The notes below the pieces were generated by a model. It searched no databases. It saw only the letters and a program-made list of their open reading frames with translations, and was not told the DNA's origin. Shown piece by piece: positions 42,460 through 54,566 of a stretch of DNA of 64,000 nt (the stretch's first letter is position 1; each line of letters starts with the position of its first letter). Source of the stretch: Silene latifolia (taxonomy: Eukaryota > Streptophyta > Magnoliopsida > Caryophyllales > Caryophyllaceae). The DNA lies in assembly GCF_048544455.1 (NCBI RefSeq), contig NC_133537.1, positions 151,692,058 to 151,756,057 of the forward strand. Reading direction: 5' to 3'. The translations under genes and the position numbers were made by a program.

Positions 42460-44211
42460 TGGTCGGGACTAAATCTTTTCGGTAACTTGTCGTTAGGAGC
42501 ACCTAGACCAAAACACAATTTATAGCTTCACAAACAACTCTACAATTAGTAAAGAGGCAAGTAAATGTCGGATCCCAAGGGACGGGAATTGAGATGAGAT
42601 TTCTATTGAAACTAGTGGTGTCTTAGGGATGTCACAATTTGGGTTGATGTAGAAGGTCACTAAACTAAATAGCAATGAAAGTAAATAAGCAAGATGAATT
42701 GAAAGGGTTGTAAACAATTCATAAAAAGTACTAGGGTATCATGGGGTCATAGGGGATTCATGGGAATTGATCATACAAACATGTTCTCAAATTATAAGCA
42801 AGCAATTATTGTTGTGATGGATTGAGTTGGGTTATATCTTACAATCCTAGGAAAGTTTGGGTCCCGGAGCCGAATCGATTAGATTGTACAACACCTACAA
42901 GTCGACTTAATCTTCCCTACTCAACAACATGCATGGTCTAATGAGACTCGAGTTGGTTTATGTCTTACAAGTCTCATTGAAAAGATAGGTGATGGGTAAA
43001 AAATGCAAGGATTCATAGGCTCGCATTTCATCAAACATAACATGTGCATGAGTTGAGATCAAAACAAGCAAGCAAATAAACCATGAAAGCATATTAATTT
43101 AAGCATGAATCATTCCCCATGTTGGTTTCCCATAATTACCCATTAACCCTATTTAGGTCGCTACTCACTCACTATCATGTTGATCATGCTAGCAAGGTTG
43201 TCAATCATACCAACAAAATGAAACATGACGAACAAATGAAAGTAATTAACAATAATTAAAAAGGGATTAAGAGAATTATACCTACTAATGATTCCAATAA
43301 TAAAGCAAAGAATAAAAGAAGTACTTGATGCTTGATTGAGAGGTTGTCAATCTCCCAATAATAACCCAAATAATCTTCAATTACCCAAAATAAAGGATGA
43401 ACAAAAGAGAGATTAAGGAAATAAAACTTGTATTAAAACTTGATTAATTGTTGATTACAAAACTAAAGGGAGATTTGATTGATATTAACTACTCTAAGAA
43501 TTGATAAGAAGAACATGCTCTTCTAATTAGACTAATGGGGTATTTATAGTTGAAATTAGGTGGATGCATTAGGGTTAACTAAGGGCTAAACTAGTAATTA
43601 CACTTTTGAGATTTGAGCAGGGAGACGCCGGTATTTTTCAAAGGAAGGGCTTCTTTCTTTGAAGCTTGAAGAAACGGATTTTTCTTTGGATGGAATCCGT
43701 GCGTCTTAGGCACGGGACAAATGGATTCAACGGTCTCTGTCCAAGGCGTCTTTGGAGGAAGACGCACGTCTTCTCGGTAGCCGCTGCTTTGCCGGCGTCT
43801 TTGAAGGAAGACGCACGGATTTGTCTTTGGGGGACGGGCGGATTCAGGGCAATCCGCACGGATTGCTCCTCAGTCTTGTTTCTTCTTCATTTCTTCCCTT
43901 TTCTTCATAAAATCCTTGGGGATTTCCTTGGGGATGCAAGGATCTTTCCTCAACATTGCTCATCTACTATAATATGTACAAAGGCCTTCTAATCTTGTCT
44001 CTCCTTGATGCTTGGTCATTGAATTCAATCAATTTAGTCTCATTTTGCCATGAAAATGCCAGGTTTGCACTCCTTTCCAACCAAGGACACAAAACCTCAA
44101 AGAATATGCAAAACAAAGAACTAAAGACAATAAATGACCCAAATATGCAATAAAAAGCATGGGAACAAGGCTAATTTGGGGACTAAATATGCGCTAATTA
44201 TGGTCACATCA
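42460..44211 (-). repeat. 5' LTR of element B
   Basis: The 1752-bp LTR pairs with 33061-34807. It starts TGGTCGGG next to the primer site and ends ACATCA. The TATA box (CTATAAATACC on the minus strand) lies at about 43541-43552, and the palindromic array is at 43690-43868. The flank AGCAT at 44212-44216 is the target duplication. Confidence 0.92.
43690..43868. repeat. Palindromic module array, 5' LTR of B
   Basis: Modules include GAATCCGTGCGTCTT, GAAGACGCACGTCTTC (a perfect palindrome but for the central CA), GACGGGCGGATTC and AATCCGCACGGATT. Compared with the 3' LTR it has CTTTGG for GCTGG, CCAAGG for CCCGGG and ACAAATGG for ACGGCCGG. Confidence 0.78.
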
Positions 44212-44216
44212 AGCAT

Positions 44217-46013
44217 GCATCCTGAATGACAAAAAATCCATCACAGCTTGGGTTATCCCTTCCCCTGTGATCCCCCAAGTATCTTTGAAGAATTTGCTTG
44301 AATAGCCGTCTGGACCAGGAGCCTTATCATTGGGTATATTGACCATTACAGCTTTGATTTTTTCTGAAGTGACAAGAGACAAGAGACATTGAATATGAAC
44401 ATCACTATAGACCTCCCCCTTCCTAACAATAGTTTTATTCACCCTGTCAGTGGGACTGTGAGAGCCTAGCAACATTTTATATTACTTCAGAAAACCCCCT
44501 TTTATCCCCTCTCTGTCAGTATGAAGCTTATTTTCATGATCTGTAATGTGATGGTTGAAATTTTTATTCCTCCTTGCCTTGATAATGCCATGAAAATATG
44601 TTGAGTTCATGGCCCCTTCAGCTAACCAGTGAGCTTTTCCTTTTTGTTTGAGAAAGGCCAGCTTAGACTCTTGAAGCTCCCTGGCTTGTTGACTGATTTC
44701 AATCTTCTGCTTTATTAAGTCTTTATCACCTGGGTTTTGGGTAAGCAATCTCTGAATGTGGACCAACTTTGTCATAGCTAGGTCTGCCTTGTCCTCAATA
44801 TCAGAGAAATTATTTTTGTTCAACTTCTTAAGCTCAATTTTTAAAGCCTTCAATTTTTTGACAACTGTGAACATACTTGTGCCATATACATTCTAACTCC
44901 AAATATTTTGCACTAAACCTTGGAAGCCTGGAGCTGTACTCCACATATTAAAATATTTCAATGGTTTTTTGGCTGTGGTAGGAGTATTAGCAGACCTCGC
45001 TAGACAAGGTGTATGGTCAAAATGGCCTTCAGGTAAAAAATTGGCAAAATGATCAGGCCACTGTGTCACCCATTCATGATTAACAAGAAATCTATCTAAC
45101 CTGCTATACACCCTAGTCTCAGGAGGTTGTTTATTGTCCACGTATAAAACGCACCTGAAGCTTGTATATCCATCACATTGCAATCATCCAAACATTGTAG
45201 AAAAGGTTCTGCTTCTGCCGGATTGAAATTGCCCCTAGTCTCTCATTAGACTGCAAGACAGTTAAAATCTCCTCCTATGGCCCATGGACCTTGTTGCTGA
45301 GTATGTATTCTTTTCAGATTGATCCATAATGATTCTCTGTGCGCCATAGCATTGAAAGCATAGACAACTGTATAAAAAAATTGCATCTGAGAATTCTTGT
45401 CATATACTTGCATGTGAATATATTGCGCATCATATTCTAAAAAATTGACATAAAAAAGATGTGGTTTCCAGAGCACCCACACTCTCCCCCCTTGATGATG
45501 TGCATTATTGGTTGAAACACACCAATCCTTGAAAATAGAACTCAAGGCTTTATTCAAACTACTCGACTTTATTTTGGTTTCTAGTAAGCTATAGAGGCCC
45601 ACATTATTGTTATGCAAAAAACTATTTACCACTTTCTGTTTCTCCTCCCTGTTCATCCCTCTCACATTCCAAAACCCTATTTGCATCATGACTTTGTTGA
45701 TGGTCTTTCACTACCACTCATAATGCCAATGCCTGCCTTGGGAGATTTTGAACCACTCAGAACTTCCATGTAGGATGGGGAGGTATGCAGGACCCTAGTC
45801 ACATTAGGATTACCCTGTTTAGTAACCTTGACAGGGGACATTGATCCATAACTTATATGCCTAGGACTTGATTCAGGTGTTCTGTCCAGAGAACTTTCTG
45901 AGTTCACCACAATAACTGTGTCGTTGGTTGTTGCAGGGGGCTTTGACACAACAGCTGCAGGAGGGATAGCCAATTTTTGGATAGGCCTCCATTCTTTCCT
46001 CACAGGTTTGCCC
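44217..46013 (-). mobile_element. LINE (L1-type), 5' half
   Basis: From the 5' side on the minus strand comes the tail of ORF1 (46012-45686: VRKEWRPIQKLAIPPAAVV, Ser/Pro-rich). Its stop overlaps the ORF2 start in ATGA (45689-45686). ORF2 begins MMQIGFWNVRGMN and holds an APE-type endonuclease (LLETKIKS, VVYAFN, GDFNCL in 45689-45246; then SRLDRFLVNHEWV and FDHTPCL in 45183-44893). A basic linker follows (44874-44482), then the start of reverse transcriptase (NDKAPGPDGYSSKFFKDTW, 44475-44217). Several stops separate these blocks. The LINE is 5'-truncated at about 46013, where LTR C resumes. I could not identify its target duplication. Confidence 0.85.
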
Positions 46014-46546
46014 CCTAATTGATGTCTAATCTATATCTAATCTCTCCTCTAATCTACTTGTTTAATCTCCTATTACAAAGGAGTATTTATACTAAGTACA
46101 AGTATTAGGTTAACTAAGGGCTTAAATGACGATTAAGCCCCTTAAATGAAGTCCAACGCCTTGCAAGTCCTGGCATGGGATGCACAACCTTCTTCTGATG
46201 GACGTTCATCGTGCACTGAGGGACGTTTGTCCTCCCTTGTGGATGCATGTCCTTCTTATTAGGACGCCCGTCCTGAAGGGCAGTTTTGCTTCTTATTTCA
46301 TTTGGCTGCCCCTTAACTCGTGAGGATCTTTTAGATGTCGTGGGAATCTTTCATCATTGCCCATTTACTTGTTTTATTGACTTAGGCCTTTAGTATTAGT
46401 CTCCCTGTTGTTGCTTGGTCATTAGATGCGATCAATTTGGCTCCGTTTTGCTCCGTTTAAGCAAGGCTAGCACTCCTCTCCTACCAAGGGCATAAAACCT
46501 CATAGAATATTCATAATAGGAAGCTAAAGATAAGAAACGACCCTAA
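46014..46546 (-). mobile_element. 3' LTR of element C, second segment, with its own palindromic array
   Basis: This continues LTR C after the LINE. A TATA box (CTTAGTATAAATACTCC on the minus strand) is at about 46079-46095. The array at 46195-46270 uses a third half-site: GGACGTTCATCGTGC, GGACGTTTGTCC, AGGACGCCCGTCCT. The LTR end and polypurine tract are missing, because CCTAATGCA joins TAAAGAGGTGAC at about 46546. A and B have about 110 further bases there. Confidence 0.7.
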
Positions 46547-48530
46547 TGCATAAAGAGGTGACTAAAACTATGACGTTTATTTATACTACTCTAATAACAT
46601 AGCCTATGTGAGACAATTAGCGGGTCTCACTCCGCCACTTCGACTCACAACAAGACATCTATGAGGTAATATGCCTTCTTGCAAGGCAAGGTGGGGCTTC
46701 CCAAAATGGCGATGCATCCAAACATTAAGCACACAAAACACGTCAAACGATGCATCTATAAAAGAATAGCCACTTTCCTCATCTAAGTGGCAGAAATCAT
46801 CTGAAAAGGAAGCAATTTAAGGGTACACGTTCCACCATAGATATTAGTTCTCCAAGTTACTAAGTCAAAGAGGATACGAACAAGTCACCTCCAAGTTGTA
46901 TTAAACTAGGCTACTTTCATCTACAATTACTAAATGCTTTCGTCAACGGCGATCGGATGGGGTGAAAGGATGATCCCTATGATGTTAGTGGCATATGACA
47001 TGACAAATCTCGGATTCTCTACAAGTGTAAAGGCCAAGGATCGTCCCAAGATCAACAAGCTGGCATAACAAAAAGGTTTTTGGGAATGAAGTGCTCAAGT
47101 CAATGTAAACAAAAGTAGTGGTTTTGACAATTACTCAAAATTTGGCCTTATTTCAACTTCCGTATTTCACATTTCAAAACTTTAAGATGGGGTTTGTCCC
47201 TCATTTCCTAGCGTCCTTTTCTTTCGCCAATCGCTTACTAGGCAACCAGTTAACCTCTAGACAATAGCTTTTTAGGGTAATAGTCACTTTGTCTTTGGGC
47301 GGTTGAATTTACAACCGTGTGGGGGCCCAATTAAATGGATCCCTCACCAAAGCACATTGAAGTGGTACACCTCCATCAAATTTCTCGGCAATTCAACAAT
47401 TCAAAACATTTGAGGTTTCTTTGGCAATTAAAACGATTCCACATCACAAAACTTTTGAAATGAGCACTTCAAACTTATTAATGAAAAATATTTTTGGGTT
47501 GTCAAACCACCAAGTCAATCAAGGTCTCCTAGATAAGTTGATCAAGTCCATATCACATCATAAGGTTGGATAGATGACTCACATGCAAATCCTTGAGACC
47601 ATGGGATAAAATATACAAGTATGACACAACCTAGGGTGTCTTAAGGGTATTCTAGAAAACAAAGTCTCAAGGAGAAAACTTATCTGCAAGGGCCTTATAT
47701 ACACTTGTCAAGGTTCCCATTTAGGCATTTTCACAAAAAATTTCTACCATGCAACTATATCAAATGATACAACTAACATATATACAACTCCAATGCATAT
47801 GCTTCTATCAACTATTATGCCATATAAACTAAATGCAACTCCTAATATCACATAGGTTCATACCGCACCAACAAAAAGTAGCCACATTGTCATTAACATA
47901 TAAGAAAGGGAGAAGGAGATTTAGAAAGATCATACCATGCGGTCTTCTTTGTATCCCTTATGCTTTGAATGTGGCGTAGTCGTCCCCATATGATAAGAGT
48001 GATAAACAAACATGTATATACAAGTTTATGATACAAAGAAGGATCATGTTTTTGGAATTTTCAAATTTTTCAAATTTTATCATTTTTGTAATATAGGTTA
48101 GATGTTAGAATTTCTCATCCCCACACTAGTATAGACATTGTCCTCAATGGACAAAACGATAGGAAAAGAATGCAAATGCAAATGCATGAAGCTATAGGAA
48201 ATGCATGAATTTTATACTAAATGCAAACAATATGATATATATTACACATGATTCAAACTAAGCTATCCTAAATGATGCATGCTTTCGATTAGGTTAGAGA
48301 GCTAATTTGAATTAACTTTCGTTGCTTCTGATCAATCTTCCCCAAATCGGTTAAAGCTATGGAGGGAGTTTGGTCACAAGGCCATGCATGCTATGCAAAT
48401 TTGTCATTTTGAATTTTCCTTGTGGGAGAAAGATTTGTCTTCACCTTGATGTTTCTAAGGTGGAAAGGACCTTGATGTTGCTAGGACACTCATTAGGCAA
48501 AATCCAAAATAACATGAATATATATTGATC
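46547..48530 (-). other. Non-coding 3' spacer of element C
   Basis: It aligns with the spacers of A (5804-7932) and B (34808-36876) along its whole length at clearly lower identity. The conserved core AATCGCTTACTAGGCAACC is at about 47230-47248. No gene is supported. Confidence 0.7.
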
Positions 48531-48649
48531 TAAACTATACTATTATGCAAGTTAATTCTTGACATGAGAAAAATAAAGAAAGAAAGAACTTACAAAAGTC
48601 ATGGTGGGTGCCACTTTGCCCTCCTCCACCAAGTGAATGCTGAAGAACT

Positions 48650-50272
48650 CTCTCATTTATCATCATTGATCTTTCCACACTCATCACTCCAATTGATCCT
48701 TGATTAATCACTCTCATAGAAATCCATGAATTCGCCCCCCTCACTATTCACCTCTACGGTATCACCATCATTTGAGGCTTCCGCCTTTTCTTTACCATTG
48801 CTATTAGCTCCTTCATACCCATGAGCCGAAGTAGGGAAGAGTATATCGATTTGGGCCCATGAAGGAAGCGCTCCTTCCTCATTGATTCGCCCTTAGCGGG
48901 CTAATTGATGGAAAGTAGGGTAAAGAGCATACTAAGCATCTACACGGTCATCATATTGTTGCCGATGCATCAGTTGAAGTAACCCCGTAGCAAAATCATC
49001 TTTTGGTAGAATAAATAGGTTAGGGTGGTTGTAGGGTTGGTAAGGAAAGGGGTAGAGAGGAATAGTGATTCGCTCCCCCTCATCTTGTTGTTGCTCATTT
49101 GCTTGTTGTTGAGTAGGTGGGTTAGGTTGATCTTCTTATGTTGAACATCCGGGCACTAAGTATGATGGTACTCGGGAAAGGGGACCTCTTCTTGGTGAGA
49201 TTCTTGTTAATCCTTCTCTTGGAAGGCTTAGTAGGGTGCTCCCTTTCATTAACCATTTAATTTGCGTATCATACCCTTCATAAGCTATCCAATGGTGTTG
49301 TTTGAAAAGGAGTAGCTTATCAAGTCGAGTATTGCCCGGAAGAGGGACATAGGAATTGTCTTTGTTGAAATTCGGATTGAACTTCTTGGCAATTCTTGTT
49401 ATCAAACCTCCGTTTATAATATTTCATATCCCATTATCACATCCATTTTAAAATCGTGCCCACCGTTCAGGCAACACCAAAGGGGTTTTTAAATTTTACC
49501 CGCTCTTCCCTTGTATTTGCAAATAGGATTCCAATAAGGTAAGATCGAGCTCATTGACCACGGCCGGGTCGCGTTGAGCTAGTAGGGTGCTTGTGATGAA
49601 ATGGTATGTGTATCTTAGAATGGGGTTTTGTATGTAAGAAGACGAACAATCCTTTATCCTTGTCAAGTCACGGCCCGTTAGGGCTCTCCAAAGGGGTGCT
49701 ACACTATAGTTCTTAGGCTTGTATGGCCGAGAGGTCGACACACCTTGACCTAAGATATCCGCAAATTTAACCAATGTCATCATCCTTGTGACATTCTCCA
49801 ACCGAAATTCAATGCAAATAGTGTTGTTTAGGGTAGAAATCTTTAGGAAACTTAAAAATTCGAGCACAAGTGATTGATAAGTGAGTTCATGCATGTGAAA
49901 CATAGTGGTGAGTCCAAACAAATCAAACAATGCCTCGATTTGGTGATATATTCCCAATTACCTTAAGGTATCATGACAAACAAACTTTGTAGGGAGGATG
50001 TTCTTACCCATTAACCGATAGAAGACGATACTATGCGCATCATTGATTAATTGTATATTGGGAAAACACTCAAGTCGTGAGAGATCAATGATTTCTTCAT
50101 TCTCCCTTCTCCTTGTATTAAGTTGTGAGCAAGAAGAACTCCCAATTATTCTTGTGGATCTTCTTTTCTCCTTTGTCATGATCTTTCCTTTCACTTTCAT
50201 TGAATTTGAGTTGGGGATTCTCTTTGGATCTCTAGTCAAGAAATTTTTTGTTGAGAGTGAAATCAAATCCAC
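48650..50272 (-). pseudogene. Athila ORF3 of element C, broken
   Basis: Pieces 50272-49958, 49957-49496 and 49405-49136 cover the core (NILPTKFVCHDTLRKLGIYH, YQSLVLEFLSFLKISTLN, FRLENVTRMMTLVKFADILG). Beyond them a further stretch to about 48650 encodes PSWAQIDILFP and an acidic tail. Each piece matches ORF3 of A residue for residue over long runs, much better than ORF3 of B. Stops at several sites show it is dead. Confidence 0.75.
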
Positions 50273-50499
50273 CTAAATAGGATTTCTTTCCTTTTTGGAT
50301 CTTCTCAAACCCTAGATTTGGGTGAGCTAATGTTTAGGGTGGTTGATTTGTTTATTTGGAGATGTTGGTGGTGGGGATGTTTTAGTTTTTGTGAGGGAGA
50401 TTTGGTTACTAGAAGAGACAGGAGTTAATGTGTCTCAAAAGCGTGGTGGAAATGAGGAAAAGAAAAGAAGGTTGGTAGTCTTTAAAAGAGGATCATGGG

Positions 50500-50640
50500 A
50501 GGGAGACGCGTGGACTGGTGAGGGAGCCGTGCGTCTCATGCTGCAGGAATTTTATATAAGCAGATGGGGACGTGAGTCCCCTAGGTGGCACACCCGTCCC
50601 TAGCATTAGGACGCTCGGGTTGATCCCAAGACGCTCGTCC
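50500..50640. repeat. Internal palindromic array and TATA-like site of element C
   Basis: Sparse modules occur (GGAGACGCGTGGACT, CCGTGCGTCTC, GGACGTGAGTCC, GACGCTCGGGTT, GACGCTCGTCC), and the minus strand reads CTTATATAAAATTCC at about 50547-50561, about 280 bp before ORF3. Its position matches the arrays of A and B, but the modules are fewer and more degenerate. Confidence 0.6.
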
Positions 50641-51002
50641 TATGCTGCAGGATTCTTTTTCTTCAAGGCTTCTTGGCTCCAACTCCCACGAGTTGAGGCC
50701 AACTCAAGGGGACCCTCCTTTTAGCTCTTCTACGGCTTCCTCCTCCTAGCTTTCTAGCAAAGTATTGAGTGTAATAGGCTCTCTTAGCCTAGGCATAGCT
50801 TCCCCACACTTGAATTTCATATCCTTCACACTTCAAATTTGATTAGTAACCCTCTCTCACTTGCTCTCATGTCAAAAATCATGCTCAAAACAAGGTAATT
50901 AAAATGCAATGCAAAGTGGTTAAGTGTAAGAAAGTAAGTTAGTATATTTACAAATGGTGGTTTAGGGAGGACTCCACCAATCTCTCCTCTGTTTCAAAGG
51001 TT

Positions 51003-51583
51003 TGTCATGGTGGGAGAGACTCAAGGAGGATGGCCTCAACCTCTCCTATGAAGGCTTCTTCATAATATGGCTTGATTCTTTGACCATCGACCTTAAATCT
51101 ATTTCCTTCTTCCGACATTATCTCAAAGTCTGCATACTTTCCAACATTTGTGATCACAAAGGGACCCGTCCATCATGAATTCAACTTTACAGGGAAAAGT
51201 CGATATCTAGAGTTAAATAGAAGAACTTTATCTCCCTTTTGCAATGCCTTTTGCTTGATCCTCTTGTCATCGAGCATTTTAGTGCGTTCTTTGTAGATCT
51301 TTGCATTCTCATATGAGTGAAGTCTTCCTCCAACTCTTGGATTTGTAAGATCCTCTTTTCTCCACTTAGATTGAGATCATGATTGAGAGCTTTGATTGCC
51401 CAAAAGGCCTTGTATTTCAACTCAATTGGCAAATGGCAAGCCTTTTAATAGACTAACTTGTAAGGGGAAGCTCCTATGGAGGTCATATAGGCCGTCCTAT
51501 AAGCCCAAAGAGTGTCATCAAGTTTCATGCTCTAATCCTTACGAGTCTTGTTAACTACTTTCTCAAGAATTTGCTTGATCTCT
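51003..51583 (-). pseudogene. Integrase C-terminus of element C, truncated
   Basis: The frame 51432-51187 and flanking shifted frames match the end of the A integrase: PIELKYKAFWAIKALNHDLN, a truncated RILQIQELEE helix, then KPYYEEAF near 51060. Sequence stops at 51583, inside the segment equivalent to A position about 10935, where the LTR of element D begins. It shows that C, like A, had pol ahead of ORF3. Whether it had gag cannot be seen. Confidence 0.75.
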
Positions 51584-52292
51584 TGATAAGTCCATTTTAT
51601 ATACACTCTAACCCCATATTTTAGCTCAAATTTATATGTCATTATGCACTAACCTTAGTGATATTGAGCTAATATTTGTATTTCAAGTTGCATTTGCACG
51701 TTCTATCATATTTTCTAGGTACTTAAGCTTTAAGGAGCTTAATTCCACATATTTACAAGGACTATAATACAAAGCTAAGTTGAAGAGAATAATGGACAAA
51801 CAATGAAGTAAAGCATGGACTTGCATGAGCAAATGTGGTGGATTAATTTGAGAAATGCACAACACAAGTCAAGAAATGAGCCCAAGTATAAAATCAAGTC
51901 TTAAAGCCCAAGTAGAAGAAGATGGGAGAATGCCTTGGATGCTCATCTTAAGATGCTCTTTGGATGCTAATTGTGCAATTAAGAAGGATTTGATGGCCAA
52001 CATGGGATTCTCTAGGCAATTACTCAAGTAATTATGAGAAAATATTTGGGGTTGACCCCTTGTATTTGCTCTAAGTTTCACCCCTTATATCCTATATAAA
52101 GGGTGTAGACTTCAACATCTAGACACACCATTCACATATATTTTTATTCCAAAATTCTCTCTAAATATTAGTAGTTTAGTTTAGTTTAGCTTATATTAGT
52201 TTGTTACAACATTTATATTATCAATTTCAAGATTTATTCCAAGCTATCTCCATTTGCAATTGTTCTTCTATTTCCATTCAAGGTAATTCTAC
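51584..52292 (+). mobile_element. 5' LTR of element D, first segment
   Basis: It starts TGATAAGTCC and pairs with the terminus CCTATCA at 54566 (TGATA/TATCA). A TATA box lies at about 52091-52100 (CCTATATAAAGGG). The segment ends where an A-type LTR (52293) begins, so the LTR was interrupted and resumes near 53948. Confidence 0.6.
52090..52102 (+). promoter_or_regulatory. TATA box in the LTR of element D
   Basis: CCTATATAAAGGG is a good match to a plant TATA box, about 500 bp into the LTR, followed by a pyrimidine-rich stretch from about 52110 that suits a transcription start. Confidence 0.6.
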
Positions 52293-53947
52293 TGGTGTGA
52301 CCATTATTTGAGCATATTTAGTCCCCTAATTGAGCCTATTTTGCATACTATTATGTCATTCCATGGCCATTTTATCCGTCAAAACCTTCCTATTTGCTTT
52401 CCTAGTGCATTTCGTATGTTTCGTAGGAAAGAAGATAATTAGGCGGAAATTCCCGTCTTTCGTGCATATTTGGAAGCTTATTGACGATATTTGATGGACT
52501 AGTATGAAGAGGAAGCAAGAACTAAAGACCAATCCTACAAGAATAAAAAGAAAGTGAAGAAAAGGATTCTGAAGCAGAACCCAAGCGGCCAAACAGGCAA
52601 GACGCCCGTCTAGAATGACAATCTCAGCGTCCAAGCAACAAAGACGCTCGGATTCCTCTACTACAATCCGAGCGAATTTGCAGAAAGACGCCCGTGCACC
52701 CCCTCAATAATCCGAGCGCCTTCCCTTCCTGGACGGACGGACCGCAACATCTTCAGCCGAGATGCTCATCCCTCCAAAAAGACTAGCATTTTCCTGCTTA
52801 AAACTCAAAAATGTAATTACTAATTTAGCCTTAGTTAACCTAATGAAGCTCTACTATATATACCCTATTTGTAAATAATCATGAGATAGAGTTTTAGATT
52901 AGATTAAGCCTCCACATTAGAAATTCCTTTTAGATTCGATTAGGAGTAGATTAGAATAGATTACTCTTTAATCTTTCCACAAATCTCACATTAATCCTTC
53001 CTTAATCATTGTTCAAGTTTGTTACTTTTGTGTAATTGAAGATTATTGGGTTATTGTTGGAGGATTGGCAACCCTTCATCGATCAATCAAGTTTCTTCTT
53101 TTATTCTTTGCATTATTATTTTGGAATCTCCATAGGTATAATTCTCTTAATCCTTGTTTTAATTATTGTTAATCTCTCTTACTTGTTCATCATGTATTAC
53201 CTTGTTAATATGATTGACAACCTTGTTAGCATGTTAAACTTGATAATGAGTGAGTAGTCTCTTAGCTACGATTAGTGGGTAACAAAGGGGAACCAAACAT
53301 GGAATTGATTCATGCTTAATCTAATATGTTCACATAATTAATTTGCTTGCTTGTTGTGATGTCAACTTTATGCACATGTTATGTTTGATGAAATGCTAAG
53401 CCTATGAATCCTTGCATTTACAACCATCTTTTATCTATTCAACTTGACTTGTAAGATATAAACCAACTCGAGTCTTGTTAGACCATGCATAGAAATTGAT
53501 TAGGAGGAAATTAAGTCGACTTGTAGGTGTTGTACAATCTAATCGATTCGGCTCCGGGACCCACTCTTCCTAAGAACCGTAACATATAAACCAACTCGGT
53601 TCCTCCACAACACTAATTGCTTGCTTATGATTGTAAACATGTGTGTATGATCAACACCATGAATCCCCTATGACCCCATGATATCCTAGCACTTTTAATC
53701 ATTTGTTTACATCCTTCCTTTTATCGCTTATTTTACTTTATTGCTTTTATTAGATTAGAATACAACTACAAACCCAAACAAATTGTGACACTAGCATAAA
53801 TTGAGATAGATAGACATAGAACCCAAAGCACACCATCCCATGGATCGACCTCGACTTACCGCTAACTAGTTGTTTGTTGAGTATTATAAATGTGTTTTGA
53901 TTGGGTGTACAACGACACGCCCACGTCTTTATTTATGTTATTTATCA
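52293..53947 (+). mobile_element. Athila A-type LTR (probably solo) inside the LTR of element D
   Basis: Starting TGGTGTGACC, it aligns in reverse orientation with the LTRs of A, B and C through the whole sequence, including the block CATCCCATGGATCGACC at about 53833-53849. A TATA box (CTACTATATATACC) is at about 52851-52864. The right end is uncertain (53923 to 53947), since U5 ends are not conserved. No internal region or primer site follows directly, and I found no target duplication. Confidence 0.6.
52595..52775. repeat. Palindromic module array in the A-type LTR at 52293
   Basis: Modules include AAGACGCCCGTCT, AAGACGCTCGGATTC, AATCCGAGCGAATTT, AAGACGCCCGTGC, AATCCGAGCGCC and GGACGGACGG. 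They lie about 80-260 bp upstream of the TATA box, the same side as in A and B. Confidence 0.75.
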
Positions 53948-54566
53948 TTTCATTTAGCATTACTTTAGTTTATATTTTCACAATGTTTGAATAATTTACT
54001 CTTGTCTAGGAAATAAAGGAAGCCATGCATGATTAAGTAATATGTAAATGTCAAAATGAGGATAAGTTAATATTGTATAATTGTTTCTATCATATGTTTG
54101 CACACAACGTTTAATCTTTGGTTATTGGCCGTAATCGTAGATTAAGTTTGTTAATTCATTCTATAAGTCGAGAGGCACGGAATTGGATTAGACTAAGCAT
54201 GTGTAGTAGGACGACCTAGTCATGGATGAGAGTTTCTCTAGGACCCGGTCTATGGTTGACACTAATATCGTAAGATGGGTGTCATTAAGCTTAAACATTT
54301 ATCGTAAAATCAACTTCCTAACTTGACATGAGCATTTACATAATTAGCATGTGTGACCCGACCTCCCTAGACATTTTCTTTATTATTGTTTTATCATTAC
54401 ATCAAACCAAACCAATCGATCAAACGTAACCGACCTATGTATGATTCAATCCATAACAACTAATTAAGAACTCCAATCTCTATGTGGTTCGACCACTACC
54501 TACTACATTCATTTGTTTTGCTAGGGTATAAATATTATCTTTGCATAGGTGTGCGATAGCCTATCA
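53948..54566 (+). mobile_element. 5' LTR of element D, second segment
   Basis: It runs to CCTATCA at 54566, five bases before a primer-binding site. It is AT-rich, with a moderately GC block around GGATGAGAGTTTCTCTAGG. No gene. Confidence 0.55.

Larger units (their letters stand above)
33061..44211 (-). mobile_element. Athila-lineage LTR retrotransposon B (gag-protease and ORF3, no RT/RNase H/integrase), complete ends
   Basis: The element is 11.15 kb with LTRs at 33061-34807 and 42460-44211 and the target duplication AGCAT at 33056-33060 and 44212-44216. The order on the minus strand is LTR, tRNA-Asp primer site, leader, gag, protease, spacer block shared with A, palindromic array with TATA box, ORF3, 2.1-kb spacer, polypurine tract, LTR. 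After protease the frame ends at 39520 and the shared spacer begins. Reverse transcriptase, RNase H and integrase are wholly absent. It is inserted in the reverse transcriptase region of a LINE and carries the half of the Athila genome that element A lacks. Confidence 0.92.

Noticed and set aside
30937..46013. A target-site duplication for the LINE
   Set aside because: No convincing repeat of 6 bp or more flanks 30937 and 46013. The flanking LTR has also lost sequence there.
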